From positions 1,054,001 to 1,118,000 of the forward strand of contig JAUIMM010000739.1 of the NCBI GenBank assembly GCA_031769625.1: 64,000 bases of DNA, in the 5' to 3' direction. The first letter of the stretch is position 1, and every line of letters begins with the position of its first letter. Under the pieces are notes generated by a model that saw nothing but the letters and a program-made list of their open reading frames with translations, searched no databases and had not been told where the DNA came from. Position numbers and translations under genes: made by a program. Of the stretch, positions 33,871-48,359 are shown piece after piece. Source of the DNA: Taudactylus pleione (Eukaryota; Chordata; Amphibia; Anura; Myobatrachidae).

Positions 33871-36800
33871 GAGTGGTGTCAGATGTGAGAGTAGAGGTGG
33901 TGTATCAGAGTGGTGTCAGATGTGAGAGTAGCAGAGGTGTATCAGATGTGAGAGTAGCAGAGGTGTATCAGAGTGGTGTCAGATGTGAGAGTAGCAGAGG
34001 TGTATCAGATGTGAGAGTAGCAGAGGTGTGTCAGAGTGGTGTCAGATGTGAGAGTAGTAGAGGTGTATCAGATGTGAGAGTAGCAGAGGTGTATCAGAGT
34101 GGTGTCAGAGGTGAGATTAGCGGACGTGTATCAGAGTAGTGTCAGATTTGAGAGTAGAGGTGGTGTATCAGAGTGGTGTCAGATGTGAGAGTAGCATAGG
34201 GGTCTCAGATGTGAGAGTAGCAGAGGTGTATCAGAGTGGTGTCAGATGTGAGAGTAGCAGAGGTGTATCAGATGTGAGAGTAGCAGAGGTGTATCAGAGT
34301 GGTGTCAGATGTGAGAGTAGCGGCGGTGTATCAGAGTGGTGTCAGATGTGAGAGTAGCAGAGGTGTATCAGATGTGAGCTGTGCGGTGGTGTCTTGTGAA
34401 AGTAGTAGAGGTGTATCAGAGTGGTGTCAGATGTGAGAGTAGCAGAGGTGTATCAGAGTGGTGTCAGATGTGAGAGTAGCAGAGGTGTATCAGATGTGAG
34501 CTGTGCGGTGGTGTCAGATGTGAGCGGTGCGGGGGTGTATCAGAGTGGTGTCAGAGGTGAGATTAGCGGACGTGTTTCAGAGTGGTGTCAGATTTGAGAG
34601 TAGTGGAGGTGTTTCAGAGTGGTATCAGATGTGAGAGTAGCAGAGGTGTATCAGAGTGGTGTCAGATGTGAGAGTAGCAGAGGTGTATCAGAGTGGTGTC
34701 AGATGTGAGAGTAGCAGATGTGTAGCAGAGGTGTATCAGAGTGGTGTCAGAGGTGAGAGTAGCAGTGGTGTATCAGAGGTGAGAGTAGCAGAGGTGTATC
34801 AGATGTGAGAGTAGAGGAGGTGTATCAGAGTGGTGTCAGATGTGAGAGTAGAGGAGGTGTATCAGAGTGGTGTCAGATGTGAGAGTAGAGGTGGTGTATC
34901 AGAGTGGAGTCAGATGTGAGAGTAGTGACGGTGTATCAGAGTGGTATCAGATGTGAGAGTAGCTGAGGTGTATCACAGTGGTGTCAGAGGTGAGATTAGC
35001 AGAGGTGTATCAGAGTGGTGTCAGATGTGAGAGTAGCAGAGGGGTATCAGATGTGAGAGTAGCAGAGGTGTATCAGAGTGGTGTCAGATGTGAGAGTAGC
35101 AGAGGTGTATCAGAGTGGTGTCAGATGTGAGAGTAGCAGAGGTGTATCAGAGTGGTGTCAGAGGTGAGAGTAGCAGTGGTGTATCAGAGGTGAGAGTAGC
35201 AGAGGTGTATCAGATGTGAGAGTAGAGGAGGTGTATCAGAGTGGTGTCAGATGTGAGAGTAGCAGAGGTGTATCAGTGGTGTCAGATGTGAGAGTAGCAG
35301 AGGTGTATCAGTGGTGTCAGATGTGAGAGTAGCGGAGGTGTATCAGAGTGGTGTCAGAGGTGAGAGTAGCAGAGGTGTATCAGAGTGGTGTCAGAGGTGA
35401 GAGTAGTAGAGGTGTATCAGAGTGGTGTCAGAGGTGAGAGTAGCAGAGGTGTATCAGTGGTGTCAGATGTGAGAGTAGTTGAGGTGTATCAGAGTGGTGT
35501 CAGGTGTGAGAGTAGCGGAGGTGTATCAGTGTGGTGTCAGGTGTGAGTGTACCGGAGGTGTATCAGAGTGGTGTCAGATGTGAGAGTAGCAGAGGTGTAT
35601 CAGTGGTGTCAGATGTGAGAGTAGCGGAGGTGTATCAGAGTAGTGTCAGAGGTGAGAGTAGCAGAGGTGTATCAGAGGTGAGAGTAACGGCGGTGTATCA
35701 GAGTGATGTCAGAGGTGAGAGTAGCAGAGGTGTATCAGAATGGTGTCAGGTGTGAGAGTAGCGGAGGTGTATCAGATGTGAGAGTAGCAGAGGGGTATCA
35801 GATGTGAGAGTAGCAGAGGTGTATCAGAGTGGTGTCAGAGGTGAGAGTAGCAGAGGTGTATCAGAGTGGTGTCAGATGTGAGAGTAGCAGAGGTGTATCA
35901 GATGTGAGAGTAGCGGAGGTGTATCAGTGGTGTCAGATGTGAGAGTAGTGACGGTGTATCAGAGTGGTATCAGATGTGAGAGTAGCAGAGGTGTATCAGT
36001 GGTGTCAGGTGTGAGAGTAGCTGAGGTGTATCAGATGTGAGAGTAGCGGAGGTGTATCAGATTTCAGAGCAGCAGAGGTGTATCAGAGTAGTGTCAGAGG
36101 TGAGAGTAGCAGAGGTGTATCAGAGGTGAGAGTAACGGCGGTGTATCAGAGTGATGTCAGAGGTGAGAGTAGCAGAGGTGTATCAGAGTGGTGTCAGGTG
36201 TGAGAGTAGCGGAGGTGTATCAGATGTGAGAGTAGCAGAGGGGTATCAGATGTGAGAGTAGCAGAGGTGTATCAGAGTGGTGTCAGAGGTGAGAGTAGCA
36301 GAGGTGTATCAGAGTGGTGTCAGATGTGAGAGTAGCAGAGGTGTATCAGATGTGAGAGTAGCGGAGGTGTATCAGTGGTGTCAGATGTGAGAGTAGTGAC
36401 GGTGTATCAGAGTGGTATCAGATGTGAGAGTAGCAGAGGTGTATCAGTGGTGTCAGGTGTGAGAGTAGCTGAGGTGTATCAGATGTGAGAGTAGCAGAGG
36501 TGTATCACAGTGGTGTCAGATGTGAGAGTAGTGGAGGTGTATCAGAGTGGTGTCAGATGTGAGAGTAGTGGAGGTGTATCAGAGTGGTGTCAGGTGTGAG
36601 AGTAGCGGTGGTGTATCAGAGTGGTGTCAGAGGTGAGATTAGCGGACGTGTATCAGAGTGGTGTATGATGTGAGAGTAGAGGTGGTGTATCAGAGTGCTG
36701 TCAGATGTGAGAGTAGCGGAGGTGTATCAGTGGTGTCAGATGTGAGAGTAGCGGAGGTGTATCAGAGTGGTATCAGATGTGAGAGTAGCAGAGGTGTATC

Positions 36801-38780
36801 CGATGTGAGCTTTGCGGTGGTGTCAGATGTGAGAGTAGCAGAGGTGTATCAGAGGTGAGAGTAACGGCGGTGTATCAGAGTGGTGTCAGAGGTGAGAGTA
36901 GCAGAGGTGTATCAGATGTGAGAGTAGCAGAGGTGTATCAGTGGTGTCAGAGGTGAGAGTAGCAGAGGTGTATCAGATGTGAGAGTAGCGGAGGTGTATC
37001 AGTGGTGTCAGATGTGAGAGTAGTGACGGTGTATCAGAGTGGTATCAGATGTGAGAGTAGCAGAGGTGTATCCAATGTGAGCTTTGCGGTGGTGTCAGAT
37101 GTGAGAGTAGCAGAGGTGTATCAGATGTGAGAGTAGCAGAGGTGTATCAGAGTGGTATCAGATGTGAGAGTAGCAGAGGTGTATCAGAGAGGTGTCAGAT
37201 GTGAGAGTAGCGGAGGTGTATCAGATGTGAGAGTAGCGGAGGTGTATCAGAGTGGTGTCAGATGTGAGAGTAGCAGAGGTGTATCAGATGTGAGAGTAGC
37301 GGAGGTGTATCAGAGTGGTGTCAGATGTGAGAGTAGCAGAGGTCTATCAGATGTGAGCTGTGCGGTGGTGTCAGATGTGAGAGTAGTAGAGGTGTATCAG
37401 TGTGGTGTCAGATGTGAGAGTAGCGGCGGTGTATCAGAGTGGTGTCAGATGTGAGAGTAGCAGAGGTGTATCAGATGTGAGCTGTGCGGTGGTGTCAGAT
37501 GTGAGAGTAGTAGAGGTGTATCAGAGTGGTGTCAGATGTGAGAGTAGCGGAGGTGTATCAGAGGTGTATCAGATGTGTGAGTAGTAGAGGTGTATCAGAG
37601 GTGTATCAGATGTGAGAGTAGCGGAGGTGTATCAGAGTGGTGTCAGATGTGAGAGTAGCGGAGGTGTATCAGAGTGGTGTCAGATGTGAGAGTAGCAGAG
37701 GTGTATCAGATGTGAGAGTAGCAGAGGTGTATCAGAGTGGTGTCAGATGTAAAAGTAGCAGAGTTGTATCAAATGTGAGCTGTGCGGTGGTGTATCAGAG
37801 TGGTGTCAGGTGTGAGAGTAGTAGAGGTGTATCAGAGTGGTGTCAGATTTGAGAGTAGCAGATGGTCTATCAGATGTGAGCTGTGCGGTGGTGTCAGATG
37901 TGAGAGTAGTAGAGGTGTATCAGAGTGGTGTCAGATGTGAGAGTAGCAGAGGTGTATCAGATGTGAGAGTAGCAGAGGTGTATCAGAGTGGTGTCAGATG
38001 TGAGAGTAGCGGCGGTGTATCAGAGTGGTGTCAGATGTGAGAGTAGCAGAGGTGTATCAGATGTGAGCTGTGCGGTGGTGTCATATGTGAGCGGTGCGGC
38101 GGTGTATCAGAGTGGTGTCAGATGTGAGAGTAGTGGAGGTGTATCAGAGGTGAGAGTAGCGGAGGTGTATCAGAGTGGTGTCAGATTTGAGAGTAGAGGT
38201 GGTGTATCAGAGTTGTGTCAGATGTGAGAGTAGCAGAGGTGTATCAGATGTGAGAGTAGCAGAGGTGTATCAGAGTGGTGTCAGATGTGAGAGTAGCAGA
38301 GGTGTATCAGATGTGAGAGTAGCAGAGGTGTATCAGAGTGGTGTCAGATGTGAGAGTAGCGGAGGTGTATCAGAGTGGTGTCAGATGTGAGAGTAGCAGA
38401 GGTGTATCAGATGTGAGCTGTGCGGTGGTGTCTTGTGAGAGTAGTAGAGGTGTATCAGAGTGGTGTCAGATGTGAGAGTAGCAGAGGTGTATCAGAGTGG
38501 TGTCAGATGTGAGAGTAGCAGAGGTGTATCAGATGTGAGCTGTGCGGTGGTGTCAGATGTGAGCGGTGCGGGGGTGTATCAGAGTGGTGTCAGAGGTGAG
38601 ATTAGCGGACGTGTTTCAGAGTGGTGTCAGATTTGAGAGTAATGGAGGTGTATCAGAGTGGTATCAGATGTGAGAGTAGCAGAGGTGTATCAGAGTGGTG
38701 TCAGATGTGAGAGTAGCAGAGGTGTATCAGAGTGGTGTCAGATGTGAGAGTAGCAGAGGTGTATCAGAGTGGTGTCAGAG
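33871..38780. repeat. Higher-order repeat block, copy B (about 4.9 kb)
   Basis: Direct tandem copy of the preceding block, nearly identical at the level of unit order and rare variants. It includes the VYDVRVEVVYQ-coding variant unit (36658) and the CATATGTGAGCGG variant (38082, against 33175 in copy A). Partial further copies follow: CATATGTGAGCGG near 39506, TCAGAGCAGC at 41790 and 44467, and GAGTGTACCGG at 43883. Confidence 0.82.
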
Positions 38781-41700
38781 GTGAGAGTAGCAGTGGTGTA
38801 TCAGAAGTGTATCAGATGTGAGAGTAGAGGAGGTGTATCAGAGTGGTGTCAGAGGTGAGATTAGCGGACGTGTATCAGAGTGGAGTCAGATGTGAGAGTA
38901 GTGACGGTGTATCAGAGTGGTATCAGATGTGAGAGTAGCTGAGGTGTATCACAGTGGTGTCAGAGGTGAGATTAGCAGAGGTGTATCAGAGTGGTGTCAG
39001 ATGTGAGAGTAGCAGAGGTGTATCAGAGTGGTGTCAGATGTGAGAGTAGCAGAGGTGTATCAGAGTGGTGTCAGAGGTGAGAGTAGCAGTGGTGTATCAG
39101 AGGTGAGAGTAGCAGAGGTGTATCAGATGTGAGAGTAGAGGAGGTGTATCAGAGTGGTGTCAGATGTGAGAGTAGCAGAGGTGTATCAGTGGTGTCAGAT
39201 GTGAGAGTAGCGGAGGTGTATCAGAGTGGTGTCAGATGTGAGAGTAGCAGAGGTGTATCAGTGGTGTCAGATTTGAGAGTAGCAGATGGTCTATCAGATG
39301 TGAGCTGTGCGGTGGTGTCAGATGTGAGAGTAGCAGAGGTGTATCAGAGTGGTGTCAGATGTGAGAGTAGCAGAGGTGTATCAGATGTGAGAGTAGCAGA
39401 TGTGTATCAGAGTGGTGTCAGATGTGAGAGTAGCGGCGGTGTATCAGAGTGGTGTCAGATGTGAGAGTAGCAGAGGTGTATCAGATGTGAGCTGTGCGGT
39501 GGTGTCATATGTGAGCGGTGCGGCGGTGTATCAGAGTGGTGTCAGATGTGAGAGTAGTGGAGGTGTATCAGAGGTGTATCAGATGTGAGAGTAGCGGAGG
39601 TGTATCAGAGTGGTGTCAGATTTGAGAGTAGAGGTGGTGTATCAGAGTGGTGTCAGATGTGAGAGTAGCAGAGGTGTATCAGATGTGAGAGTAGCAGAGG
39701 TGTATCAGAGTGGTGTCAGATGTGAGAGTAGCAGAGGTGTATCAGATGTGAGAGTAGCAGAGGTGTATCAGAGTGGTGTCACATGTGAGAGTAGCGGAGG
39801 TGTATCAGAGTGGTGTCAGATGTGAGAGTAGCAGAGGTCTATCAGATGTGAGCGGTGCGGTGGTGTCAGATGTGAGAGTAGCGGAGGTGTATCAGAGTGG
39901 TGTCAGATGTGAGAGTAGCAGAGGTGTATCAGATGTGAGCTGTGCGGTGGTGTCTTGTGAGAGTAGTAGAGGTGTATTAGAGTGGTGTCAGATGTGAGAG
40001 TAGCAGAGGTGTATCAGAGTGGTGTCAGATGTGAGAGTAGCAGAGGTGTATCAGATGTGAGCTGTGCGGTGGTGTCAGATGTGAGCGGTGCGGGGGTGTA
40101 TCAGAGTGGTATCAGATGTGAGAGTAGCAGAGGTGTATCAGAGTGGTGTCAGATGTGAGAGTAGCAGAGGTGTGTCAGATGTGAGAGTAGCAGAGGTGTA
40201 TCAGAGTGGTGTCAGAGGTGAGAGTAGCAGTGGTGTATCAGAGGTGAGAGTAGCAGAGGTGTATCAGATGTGAGAGTGGAGGAGGTGTATCAGAGTGGTG
40301 TCAGAGGTGAGATTAGCGGACGTGTATCAGAGTGGAGTCAGATGTGAGAGTAGTGACGGTGTATCAGAGTGGTATCAGATGTGAGAGTAGCTGAGGTGTA
40401 TCACAGTGGTGTCAGAGGTGAGATTAGCTGAGGTGTATCAGAGTGGTATCAGATGTGAGAGTAGCAGAGGTGTATCAGAGTGGTGTCAGATGTGAGAGTA
40501 GCAGAGGTGTATCAGAGTGGTGTCAGAGGTGAGAGTAGCAGTGGTGTATCAGAGGTGAGAGTAGCAGAGGTGTATCAGATGTGAGAGTAGAGGAGGTGTA
40601 TCAGAGTGGTGTCAGATGTGAGAGTAGCTGAGGTGTATCAGTGGTGTCAGATGTGAGAGTAGCGGAGGTGTATCAGAGTGGTGTCAGATGTGAGAGTAGC
40701 AGAGGTGTATCACTGGTGTCAGATGTGAGAGTAGCGGAGGTGTATCAGAGTGGTGTCAGAGGTGAGAGTAGCAGAGGTGTATCAGAGGTGAGAGTAGTAG
40801 AGGTGTATCAGAGTGGTGTCAGAGGTGAGAGTAGCAGAGGTGTATCAGTGGTGTCAGATGTGAGAGTAGTTGAGGTGTATCAGAGTGGTGTCAGATGTGA
40901 GAGTAGCGGCGGTGTATCAGAGTGGTGTCAGATGTGAGAGTAGCAGAGGTGTATCAGATGTGAGCTGTGCGGTGGTGTCTTGTGAGAGTAGTAGAGGTGT
41001 ATCAGAGTGGTGTCAGATGTGAGAGTAGCAGAGGTGTATCAGAGTGGTGTCAGATGTGAGAGTAGCAGAGGTGCATCAGATGTGAGCTGTGCGGTGGTGT
41101 CAGATGTGAGCGGTGCGGGGGTGTATCAGAGTGGTGTCAGATGTGAGAGTAGCGGCGGTGTATCAGAGTGGTGTCAGATGTGAGAGTAGCAGAGGTGTAT
41201 CAGTGGTGTCAGATGTGAGAGTAGCGGAGGTGTATCAGAGTAGTGTCAGAGGTGAGAGTAGCAGTGGTGTATCAGAGTTGAGAGTAGCAGAGGTGTATCA
41301 GAGTGGTGTCAGGTGTGAGAGTAGCGGAGGTGTATCAGATGTGAGAGTAGATGAGGTGTGTCAGATGTGAGAGTAGCAGAGGTGTATCAGAGTGGTGTCA
41401 GAGGTGAGAGTAGCAGAGGTGTATCAGATGTGAGAGTAACGGCGGTGTATCAGAGTGGTGTCAGATGTGAGAGTAGTGGAGGTGTATCAGAGTGGTGTCA
41501 GATGTGAGAGTAGCAGAGGGGTATCAGATGTGAGAGTAGCAGAGGTGTATCAGAGTGGTGTCAGATGTGAGAGTAGCAGAGGTGTATCAGATGTGAGAGT
41601 AGCAGAGGTGTATCAGAGTGGTGTCAGATGTGAGAGTAGCAGAGGTGTATCAGATGTGAGAGTAGCGGAGGTGTATCAGTGGTATCAGATGTGAGAGTAG

Positions 41701-44700
41701 TGACGGTGTATCAGAGTGGTATCAGATGTGAGAGTAGCAGAGGTGTATCAGTGGTGTCAGGTGTGAGAGTAGCTGAGGTGTATCAGATTTCAGAGCAGCA
41801 GAGGTGTATCAGAGTAGTGTCAGAGGTGAGAGTAGCAGAGGTGTATCAGAGTGGTGTCAGAGGTGTATCAGATGTGAGAGTAGCGGAGGTGTATCAGTGG
41901 TGTCAGAGGTGAGAGTAGCAGAGGTGTATCAGATGTGAGAGTAGCGGAGGTGTATCAGTGGTGTCAGATGTGAGAGTAGTGACAGTGTATCAGAGTGGTA
42001 TCAGATGTGAGAGTAGCAGAGGTGTATCAGTGGTGTCAGGTGTGAGAGTAGCTGAGGTGTATCAGATGTGAGAGTAGCAGAGGTGTATCACAGTGGTGTC
42101 AGAGGTGAGAGTAGTGGAGGTGTATCAGAGTGGTGTCAGATGTGAGAGTAGTGGAGGTGTATGAGTGGTGTCAGGTGTGAGAGTAGCGGCGGTGTATCAG
42201 AGTGGTGTCAGAGGTGAGATTAGCGGACGTGTTTCAGAGTGGTGTATGATGTGAGAGTAGAGGTGGTGTATCAGAGTGCTGTCAGATGTGAGAGTAGCGG
42301 AGGTGTATCAGTGGTGTCAGATGTGAGAGTAGCGGAGGTGTATCAGAGTGGTATCAGATGTGAGAGTAGCAGAGGTGTATCCGATGTGAGCTTTGCGGTG
42401 GTGTCAGATGTGAGAGTAGCAGAGGTGTATCAGATGTGTGAGTAGCAGAGGTGTATCAGAGTGGTATCAGATGTGAGAGTTGCAGAGGTGTATCAGAGAG
42501 GTGTCAGGTGTGAGAGTAGCGGAGGTGTATCAGAGTGGTGTCAGATGTGAGAGTAGCAGAGGTGTATCAGAGGTGTATCAGATGTGAGAGTAGCGGAGGT
42601 GTATCAGAGTGGTGTCAGATGTGAGAGTAGCGGAGGTGTATCAGAGTGGTGTCAGATGTGAGAGTAGCAGAGGTGTATCAGATGTGAGAGTAGCAGAGGT
42701 GTATCAGAGTGGTGTCAGATGTGAGAGTAGTAGAGGTGTATCAGAGTGGTGTCAGATGTGAGAGTAGCGTCGGTGTATCAGAGTGGTGTCAGATGTGAGA
42801 GTAGCAGAGGTGTATCACATGTGAGCTGTGCGGTGGTGTCATGTGAGAGTAGTAGAGGTGTATCAGAGTGGTGTCAGATGTGAGAGTAGCGGAGGTGTAT
42901 CAGAGTGGTGTCAGGTGTGAGAATAGCGGCGGTGTATCAGAGTGGTGTCAGATGTGAGAGTAGCAGAGGTCTATCAGATGTGAGCTGTGCGGTGGTGTCA
43001 GATGTGAGAGTAGTAGAGGTGTATCAGTGTGGTGTCAGATGTGAGAGTAGCGGCGGTGTATCAGAGTGGTGTCAGATGTGAGAGTAGCGGCGGTGTATCA
43101 GAGTGGTGCCAGATGTGAGAGTAGCAGAGGTGTATCAGATGTGAGCTGTGCGGTGGTGTCATGTGAGAGTAGTAGAGGTGTATCAGAGTGGTGTCAGAGG
43201 TGAGATTAGCGGACGTGTTTCAGAGTGGTATCAGATGTGAGAGTAGCAGTGGTGTATCAGAGGTGAGAGTAGCAGAGGTGTATCAGATGTGAGAGTAGAG
43301 GAGGTGTATCAGAGTGGTGTCAGATGTGAGAGTAGAGGTGGTGTATCAGAGTGGAGTCAGATGTGAGAGTAGTGACGGTGTATCAGAGTGGTATCAGATG
43401 TGAGAGTAGCTGAGGTGTATCACAGTGGTGTCAGAGGTGAGATTAGCAGAGGTGTATCAGAGTGGTGTCAGATGTGAGAGTAGCAGAGTGGTATCAGATG
43501 TGAGAGTAGCAGTGGTGTATCAGAGGTGAGAGTAGCAGAGGTGTATCAGATGTGAGAGTAGAGGAGGTGTATCAGAGTGGTGTCAGATGTGAGAGTAGCA
43601 GAGGTGTATCAGTGGTGTCAGATGTGAGAGTAGCGGAGGTGTATCAGAGTGGTGTCAGATGTGAGAGTAGCAGAGGTGTATCAGTGGTGTCAGATGTGAG
43701 AGTAGCGGAGGTGTATCAGAGTGGTGTCAGAGGTGAGAGTAGCAGAGGTGTATCAGAGTGGTGTCAGAGGTGAGAGTAGTAGAGGTGTATCAGAGTGGTG
43801 TCAGAGGTGAGAGTAGTTGAGGTGTATCAGAGTGGTGTCAGGTGTGAGAGTAGCGGAGGTGTATCAGTGTGGTGTCAGGTGTGAGTGTACCGGAGGTGTA
43901 TCAGAGTGGTGTCAGATGTGAGAGTAGCAGAGGTGTATCAGTGGTGTCAGATGTGAGAGTAGCGGAGGTGTATCAGAGTAGTGTCAGAGGTGAGAGTAGC
44001 AGAGGTGTATCAGAGGTGAGAGTAACGGCGGTGTATCAGAGTGGTGTCAGAGGTGAGAGTAGCAGAGATGTATCAGAGTGGTGTCAGGTGTGAGAGTAGC
44101 GGAGGTGTATCAGATGTGAGAGTAGATGAGGTGTGTCAGATGTGAGAGTAGCAGAGGTGTATCAGAGTGGTGTCAGAAGTGAGAGTAGCAGAGGTGTATC
44201 AGATGTGAGAGTAGCGGCGGTGTATCCGAGTGGTGTCAGATGTGAGAGTAGTGGAGGTGTATCAGAGTGGTGTCAGATGTGAGAGTAGCAGAGGGGTATC
44301 AGATGTGAGAGTAGCAGAGGTGTATCCGAGTGGTGTCAGATGTGAGAGTAGTGACGGTGTATCAGAGTGGTATCAGATGTGAGAGTAGCAGAGGTGTATC
44401 AGTGGTGTCAGGTGTGAGAGTAGCTGAGGTGTATCAGATGTGAGAGTAGCGGAGGTGTATCAGATTTCAGAGCAGCAGAGGTGTATCAGAGTAGTGTCAG
44501 AGGTGAGAGTAGCAGAGGTGTATCAGATGTGAGAGTAGCAGAGGTGTATCAGTGGTGTCAGAGGTGAGAGTAGCAGAGGTGTATCAGATGTGAGAGTAGC
44601 GGAGGTGTATCAGTGGTGTCAGATGTGAGAGTAGTGACGGTGTATCAGAGTGGTATCAGATGTGAGAGTAGCAGAGGTGTATCAGTGGTGTCTTGTGAGA

Positions 44701-47700
44701 GTAGCAGAGGTGTATCAGAGTGGTGTCAGATGTGAGAGTAGTAGAGGTGTATCAGAGTGGTGTCAGATGTGAGAGTAGTAGAGGTGTATCAGAGTGGTGT
44801 CAGATGTGAGAGTAGCGGCGGTGTATCAGAGTGGTGTCAGATGTGAGAGTAGCAGAGGTGTATCACATGTGAGCTGTGCGGTGGTGTCATGTGAGAGTAG
44901 TAGAGGTGTATCAGAGTGGTGTCAGATGTGAGAGTAGCGGAGGTGTATCAGAGGTGAGAGTAGCGGAGGTGTATCAGAGTGGTGTCAGGTGTGAGAGTAG
45001 CGGCGGTGTATCAGAGTGGTGTCAGATGTGAGAGTAGCAGAGGTCTATCAGATGTGAGCTGTGCGGTGGTGTCAGATGTGAGAGTAGTAGAGGTGTATCA
45101 GTGTGGTGTCAGATGTGAGAGTAGCGGCGGTGTATCAGAGTGGTGTCAGATGTGAGAGTAGCGGCGGTGTATCAGAGTGGTGTCAGATGTGAGAGTAGCA
45201 GAGGTGTATCAGATGTGAGCTGTGCGGTGGTGTCAGATGTGAGAGTAGTAGAGGTGTATCAGAGTGGTGTCAGATGTGAGAGTAGCAGAGGTGTATCAGA
45301 TGTGTGAGTAGCGGAGGTGTTTCAGAGTGGTGTCAGATGTGAGAGTAGCGGAGGTGTATCAGAGTGGTGTCAGATGTGAGAGTAGAGGTGGTGTATCAGA
45401 GTGGTGTCAGGTGTATCAGAGTGGAGTCAGATGTGAGAGTAGCGGAGGTGTATCAGTGGTGTCAGATGTGAGAGTAGTGACGGTGTATCAGAGTGGTATC
45501 AGATGTGAGAGTAGCAGAGGTGTATCCGAGTGGTGTCAGGTGTGAGAGTAGTGGAGGTGTATCAGATGTGAGAGTAGCAGAGGTGTATCAGAGGTGTATC
45601 AGATGTGAGAGTAGCGGAGGTGTATCAGAGTGGTGTCAGATGTGAGAGTAGCGGAGGTGTATCAGAGTGGTGTCAGATGTGAGAGTAGCGGAGGTGTATC
45701 AGAGTGGTGTCAGATGTGAGAGTAGCAGAGGTGTATTAGATGTGAGAGTAGCAGAGGTGTATCAGAGTGGTGTCAGATGTGAGAGTAGCAGAGGTGTATC
45801 AGAGTGGTGTCAGATGTGAGAGTAGCAGAGGTCTATCAGATGTGAGCTGTGCTGTGGTGTCAGATGTGAGAATAGCGGCGGTGTATCAGAGTGGTGTCAG
45901 ATGTGAGAGTAGCGGCGGTGTGTCAGATGTGAGAGTAGCAGAGGTGTATCAGATGTGAGCTGTGCGGTGGTGTCAGATGTGAGAGTAGCAGAGGTGTATC
46001 AGATGTGATAGTAGCGGAGGTGTATCAGATGTGAGAGTAGCGGAGGTGTATCAGAGTGGTGTCAGATGTGAGAGTAGCGGAGGTGTATCAGTGGTGTCAG
46101 ATGTGAGAGTAGCGGAGGTGTATCAGAGTGGTGTCAGATGTGAGAGTAGCAGAGGTGTATCAGTGGTGTCAGATGTGAGAGTAGCGGAGGTGTATCAGAG
46201 TGGTGTCAGAGGTGAGAGTAGCAGAGGTGTATCAGAGTGGTGTCAGAGGTGAGAGTAGAGGTGGTGTATCAGAGAGGTGTCAGGTGTGAGAGTAGTAGAG
46301 GTGTATCAGAGTGGTATCAGATGTGAGAGTAGCAGAGGTGTATCACAGTGGTGCCAGATGTGAGAGTAGTGGAGGTGTATCAGAGTGGTGTCAAAGGTGA
46401 GAGTAGTGGAGGTGTATCAGAGTGGTGTCAGATGTGAGAGTAGCGGAGGTGTATCAGTGGTGTCAGATGTGAGAGTAGCAGAGGTCTATCAGATGTGAGC
46501 TGTGCGGTGGTGTCAGATGTGAGAGTAGCGGAGGTGTATCAGAGTGGTGTCAGAAGTGAGAGTAGCAGAGGTGTATCAGAGTGGTGTCAGATGTGAGAGT
46601 AGCAGAGGTGTATCAGATGTGAGAGTAGCAGAGGTGTATCAGAGTGGTGTCAGATGTGAGAGTAGCAGAGGTGTATCAGATGTGAGCTGTGCGGTGGTGT
46701 CAGATGTGAGCGGTGCGGCGGTGTATCAGAGTGGTGTCAGATGTGAGAGTAGCGGAGGTGTATCAGATGTGAGAGTAGTGGAGGTGTATCAGAGTGGTGT
46801 CAGATGTGAGAGTAGCAGAGGTGTATCAGAGTGGTGTCAGATGTGAGAGTAGCAGAGGTGTATCAGATGTGAGCTGTGCGGTGGTGTCAGATGTGAGCGG
46901 TGTGGCGGTGTATCAGAGTGGTGTCAGATGTGAGAGTAGCGGATGTGTATCAGAGTGGTGTCAGATGTGAGAGTAGCGGAGGTGTATCAGAGTGGTGTCA
47001 GATGTGAGAGTAGCGGAGGTGTATCAGAGTGGTGTCAGATGTGAGAGTAGCAGAGGTGTATCAGATGTGAGAGTAGCAGAGGTGTATCAGAGTGGTGTCA
47101 GGTGTGAGAGTAGCGGCGGTGTATCAGAGTGGTGTCAGAGGTGAGATTAGCGGACGTGTATCAGAGTGGTGTCACATGTGAGAGTAGCAGAGGTGTATCA
47201 GAGTGGTATCAGATGTGAGAGTAGCAGAGGTGTATCACAGTGGTGTCAGATGTGAGAGTAGTGGACGTGTATCAGAGTGGTTTTTAGATGTGAGAGTAGC
47301 GGAGGTGTATCAGAGTGGTGTCAGATGTGAGAGTAGCAGAGGTGTATCAGATGTGAGAGTAGCAGAGGTGTATCAGAGTGGTGTCAGATGTGAGAGTAGC
47401 AGAGGTGTATCAGATGTGAGAGTAGCGGAGGTGTATCAGAGTGGTGTCAGATGTGAGAGTAGCAGAGGTGTATCAGATGTGAGCTGTGCGGTGGTGTCAG
47501 ATGTGAGCGGTGCGGCGGTGTATCAGAGTGGTGTCAGATGTGAGAGTAGCAGGTGTATCAGAGTGGTGTCAGATGTGAGAGTAGCAGAGGTGTATCAGAG
47601 TGGTGTCAGATGTGAGAGTAGCAGGTGTATCAGAGTGGTGTCAGATGTGAGAGTAGCGGAGGTGTATCAGAGTGGTGTCAGATGTGAGAGTAGCGGAGGT

Positions 47701-48359
47701 GTATCAGAGTGGTGTCAGATGTGAGAGTAGCAGAGGTGTATCAGAGTGGTGTCAGATGTGAGAGTAGCAGAGGTGTATCAGATGTGAGCTGTGCGGTGGT
47801 GTCAGATGTGAGCGGTGCGGCGGTGTATCAGAGTGGTGTCAGATGTGAGAGTAGTGGAGGTGTATCAGAGTGGTGTCAGGTGTGAGAGTAGCGGCGGTGT
47901 ATCAGAGTGGTGTCAGAGGTGAGATTAGCGGACGTGTATCAGAGTGGTGTCAGATGTGAGAGTTGCAGAGGTGTATCAGATGTGAGAGTAGCGGAGGTGT
48001 ATCAGAGTGGTGTCAGATGTGAGAGTAGTGGAGGTGTATCAGAGTGGTGTCAGGTGTGAGAGTAGCGGCGGTGTATCAGAGTGGTGTCAGATGTGAGAGT
48101 AGCAGAGGTGTATCAGAGTGGTGTCAGATGTGAGAGTTGCAGAGGTGTATCAGATGTGAGAGTAGCGGAGGTGTATCAGAGTGGTGTCAGATGTGAGAGT
48201 ACTAGAGGTGTATCAGATGTGAGCTGTGCGGTGGTGTCAGATCTGAGAGTAGTAGATGTGTATCTGAGTGGTGTCAGATGTGAGAGTAGCAGAGGTGTAT
48301 CAGATATGAGAGTAGCGGAGGTGTATCAGAGGTGTATCAGATGTGAGAGTAGTGGAGGT

